In this document: positions 6,487 to 6,610 of the stretch, piece by piece
Position numbering within the stretch: the stretch's first letter is position 1
How the letters are laid out: every line of letters starts with the position of its first letter
Assembly (NCBI GenBank): GCA_902773045.1
Contig: CACYDE010000172.1
Location: 1-6,610 of the forward strand
Length of the DNA stretch: 6,610 nt
Direction: 5' to 3'
Source: an uncultured Ruminococcus sp.
GTDB lineage: Bacteria > Bacillota > Clostridia > Oscillospirales > Acutalibacteraceae
Notes under the pieces: model-generated
Seen by the model: the letters and a program-made list of their open reading frames with translations, nothing else
What the model was told of the DNA's origin: nothing
Database searches by the model: none
Translations under genes and position numbers: made by a program

Positions 6487-6610
6487 AGAGATTGTGATGA
6501 AGATGCGCAGCAGATTTTTTCGGCAGAGTGCATAAAACGACCGCAGGAATACTGACGTATTTCAAGGGAGTTTTGTGTACTATGACGGAAAAAGATCAAG
6601 CAGATTCAGT
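6472..6610. mobile_element. MITE-like palindromic element, cut by the window end
   Basis: From AAGGCAATACCGCAC the sequence forms a long imperfect hairpin centred near 6554. The tip is a 7-bp stem (6546-6552 with 6557-6563, one G-U) around TGAC. Outside it, 6514-6538 pairs with 6570-6596 through a run AAAAC/GTTTT, then GTGCAT and CAGAG against GTGTAC and TATG, then TTTTTT/AAAAA, with mostly G-U, G-A and small-bulge imperfections; weaker pairing continues to about 6499 with 6607. No transposase is visible. By symmetry the missing end should fall roughly 30 bp past the window and read GTGCGGTATTGCC. The class (MITE versus other palindromic repeat) is inferred. Confidence 0.55.

Noticed and set aside
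6582..6610. Possible start of a plus-strand gene (ATG at 6582, reading MTEKDQADS, with AAGGGAG 11 nt upstream), or a GTG at 6575 in another frame.
   Set aside because: Only nine codons are visible and the whole stretch is one arm of the palindromic element, so the reading is more likely accidental. A longer sequence would settle it.

Overview
The window reads as the arginine biosynthesis locus of a Firmicute, most likely a Clostridia/Oscillospiraceae (Ruminococcus-like) organism. That placement rests on the style of the proteins, strong GGAGG-type ribosome binding sites, AT-rich spacers around moderate-GC genes, and TGCAT/ATTCA-type ArgR operators. It is an inference from sequence character, not from a search.

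Layout: all five recognisable genes are complete and lie on the minus strand, so transcription runs from right to left: argG (4907-6127), argH (3418-4788), argC (2350-3390), argJ (1104-2324), argB (234-1091). argH, argC, argJ and argB are spaced by only 12-27 bp. argG is separated from argH by 118 bp holding a strong 9-bp GC hairpin. Together they encode N-acetylglutamate kinase, N-acetyl-gamma-glutamyl-phosphate reductase, ornithine acetyltransferase (cyclic route), argininosuccinate synthase and argininosuccinate lyase. Still needed for a full pathway are acetylornithine aminotransferase (argD) and ornithine carbamoyltransferase (argF), neither of which is in the window. The ArgB has the N-terminal helix and C-terminal G-x-GTM element typical of arginine-inhibited kinases, as expected where ArgJ recycles acetyl groups.

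Control region (about 6128-6470): a good minus-strand promoter (TTGCAA-16-TATAAT) sits about 115 bp before argG. Upstream of it are three ARG-box-like operators, the best matching 17 of 18 positions of the classical consensus. Beyond them is a back-to-back plus-strand promoter (TTTACA-17-TATAAT). The whole divergent control region is bracketed by a perfect 19-bp inverted repeat.

Edges: from about 6470 the sequence folds into a long imperfect palindrome starting with one arm of that inverted repeat. It looks like a miniature inverted-repeat (MITE-like) element cut by the window end. Its central 16-nt core recurs with one mismatch, in inverted orientation, at bases 1-16, so the locus appears to be flanked by two related palindromic repeats with different arms. 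Bases 35-233, downstream of argB, hold no gene I can support, only small AT-rich palindromes and no convincing terminator. These repeats are the least ordinary part of the window; the genes themselves are conventional.
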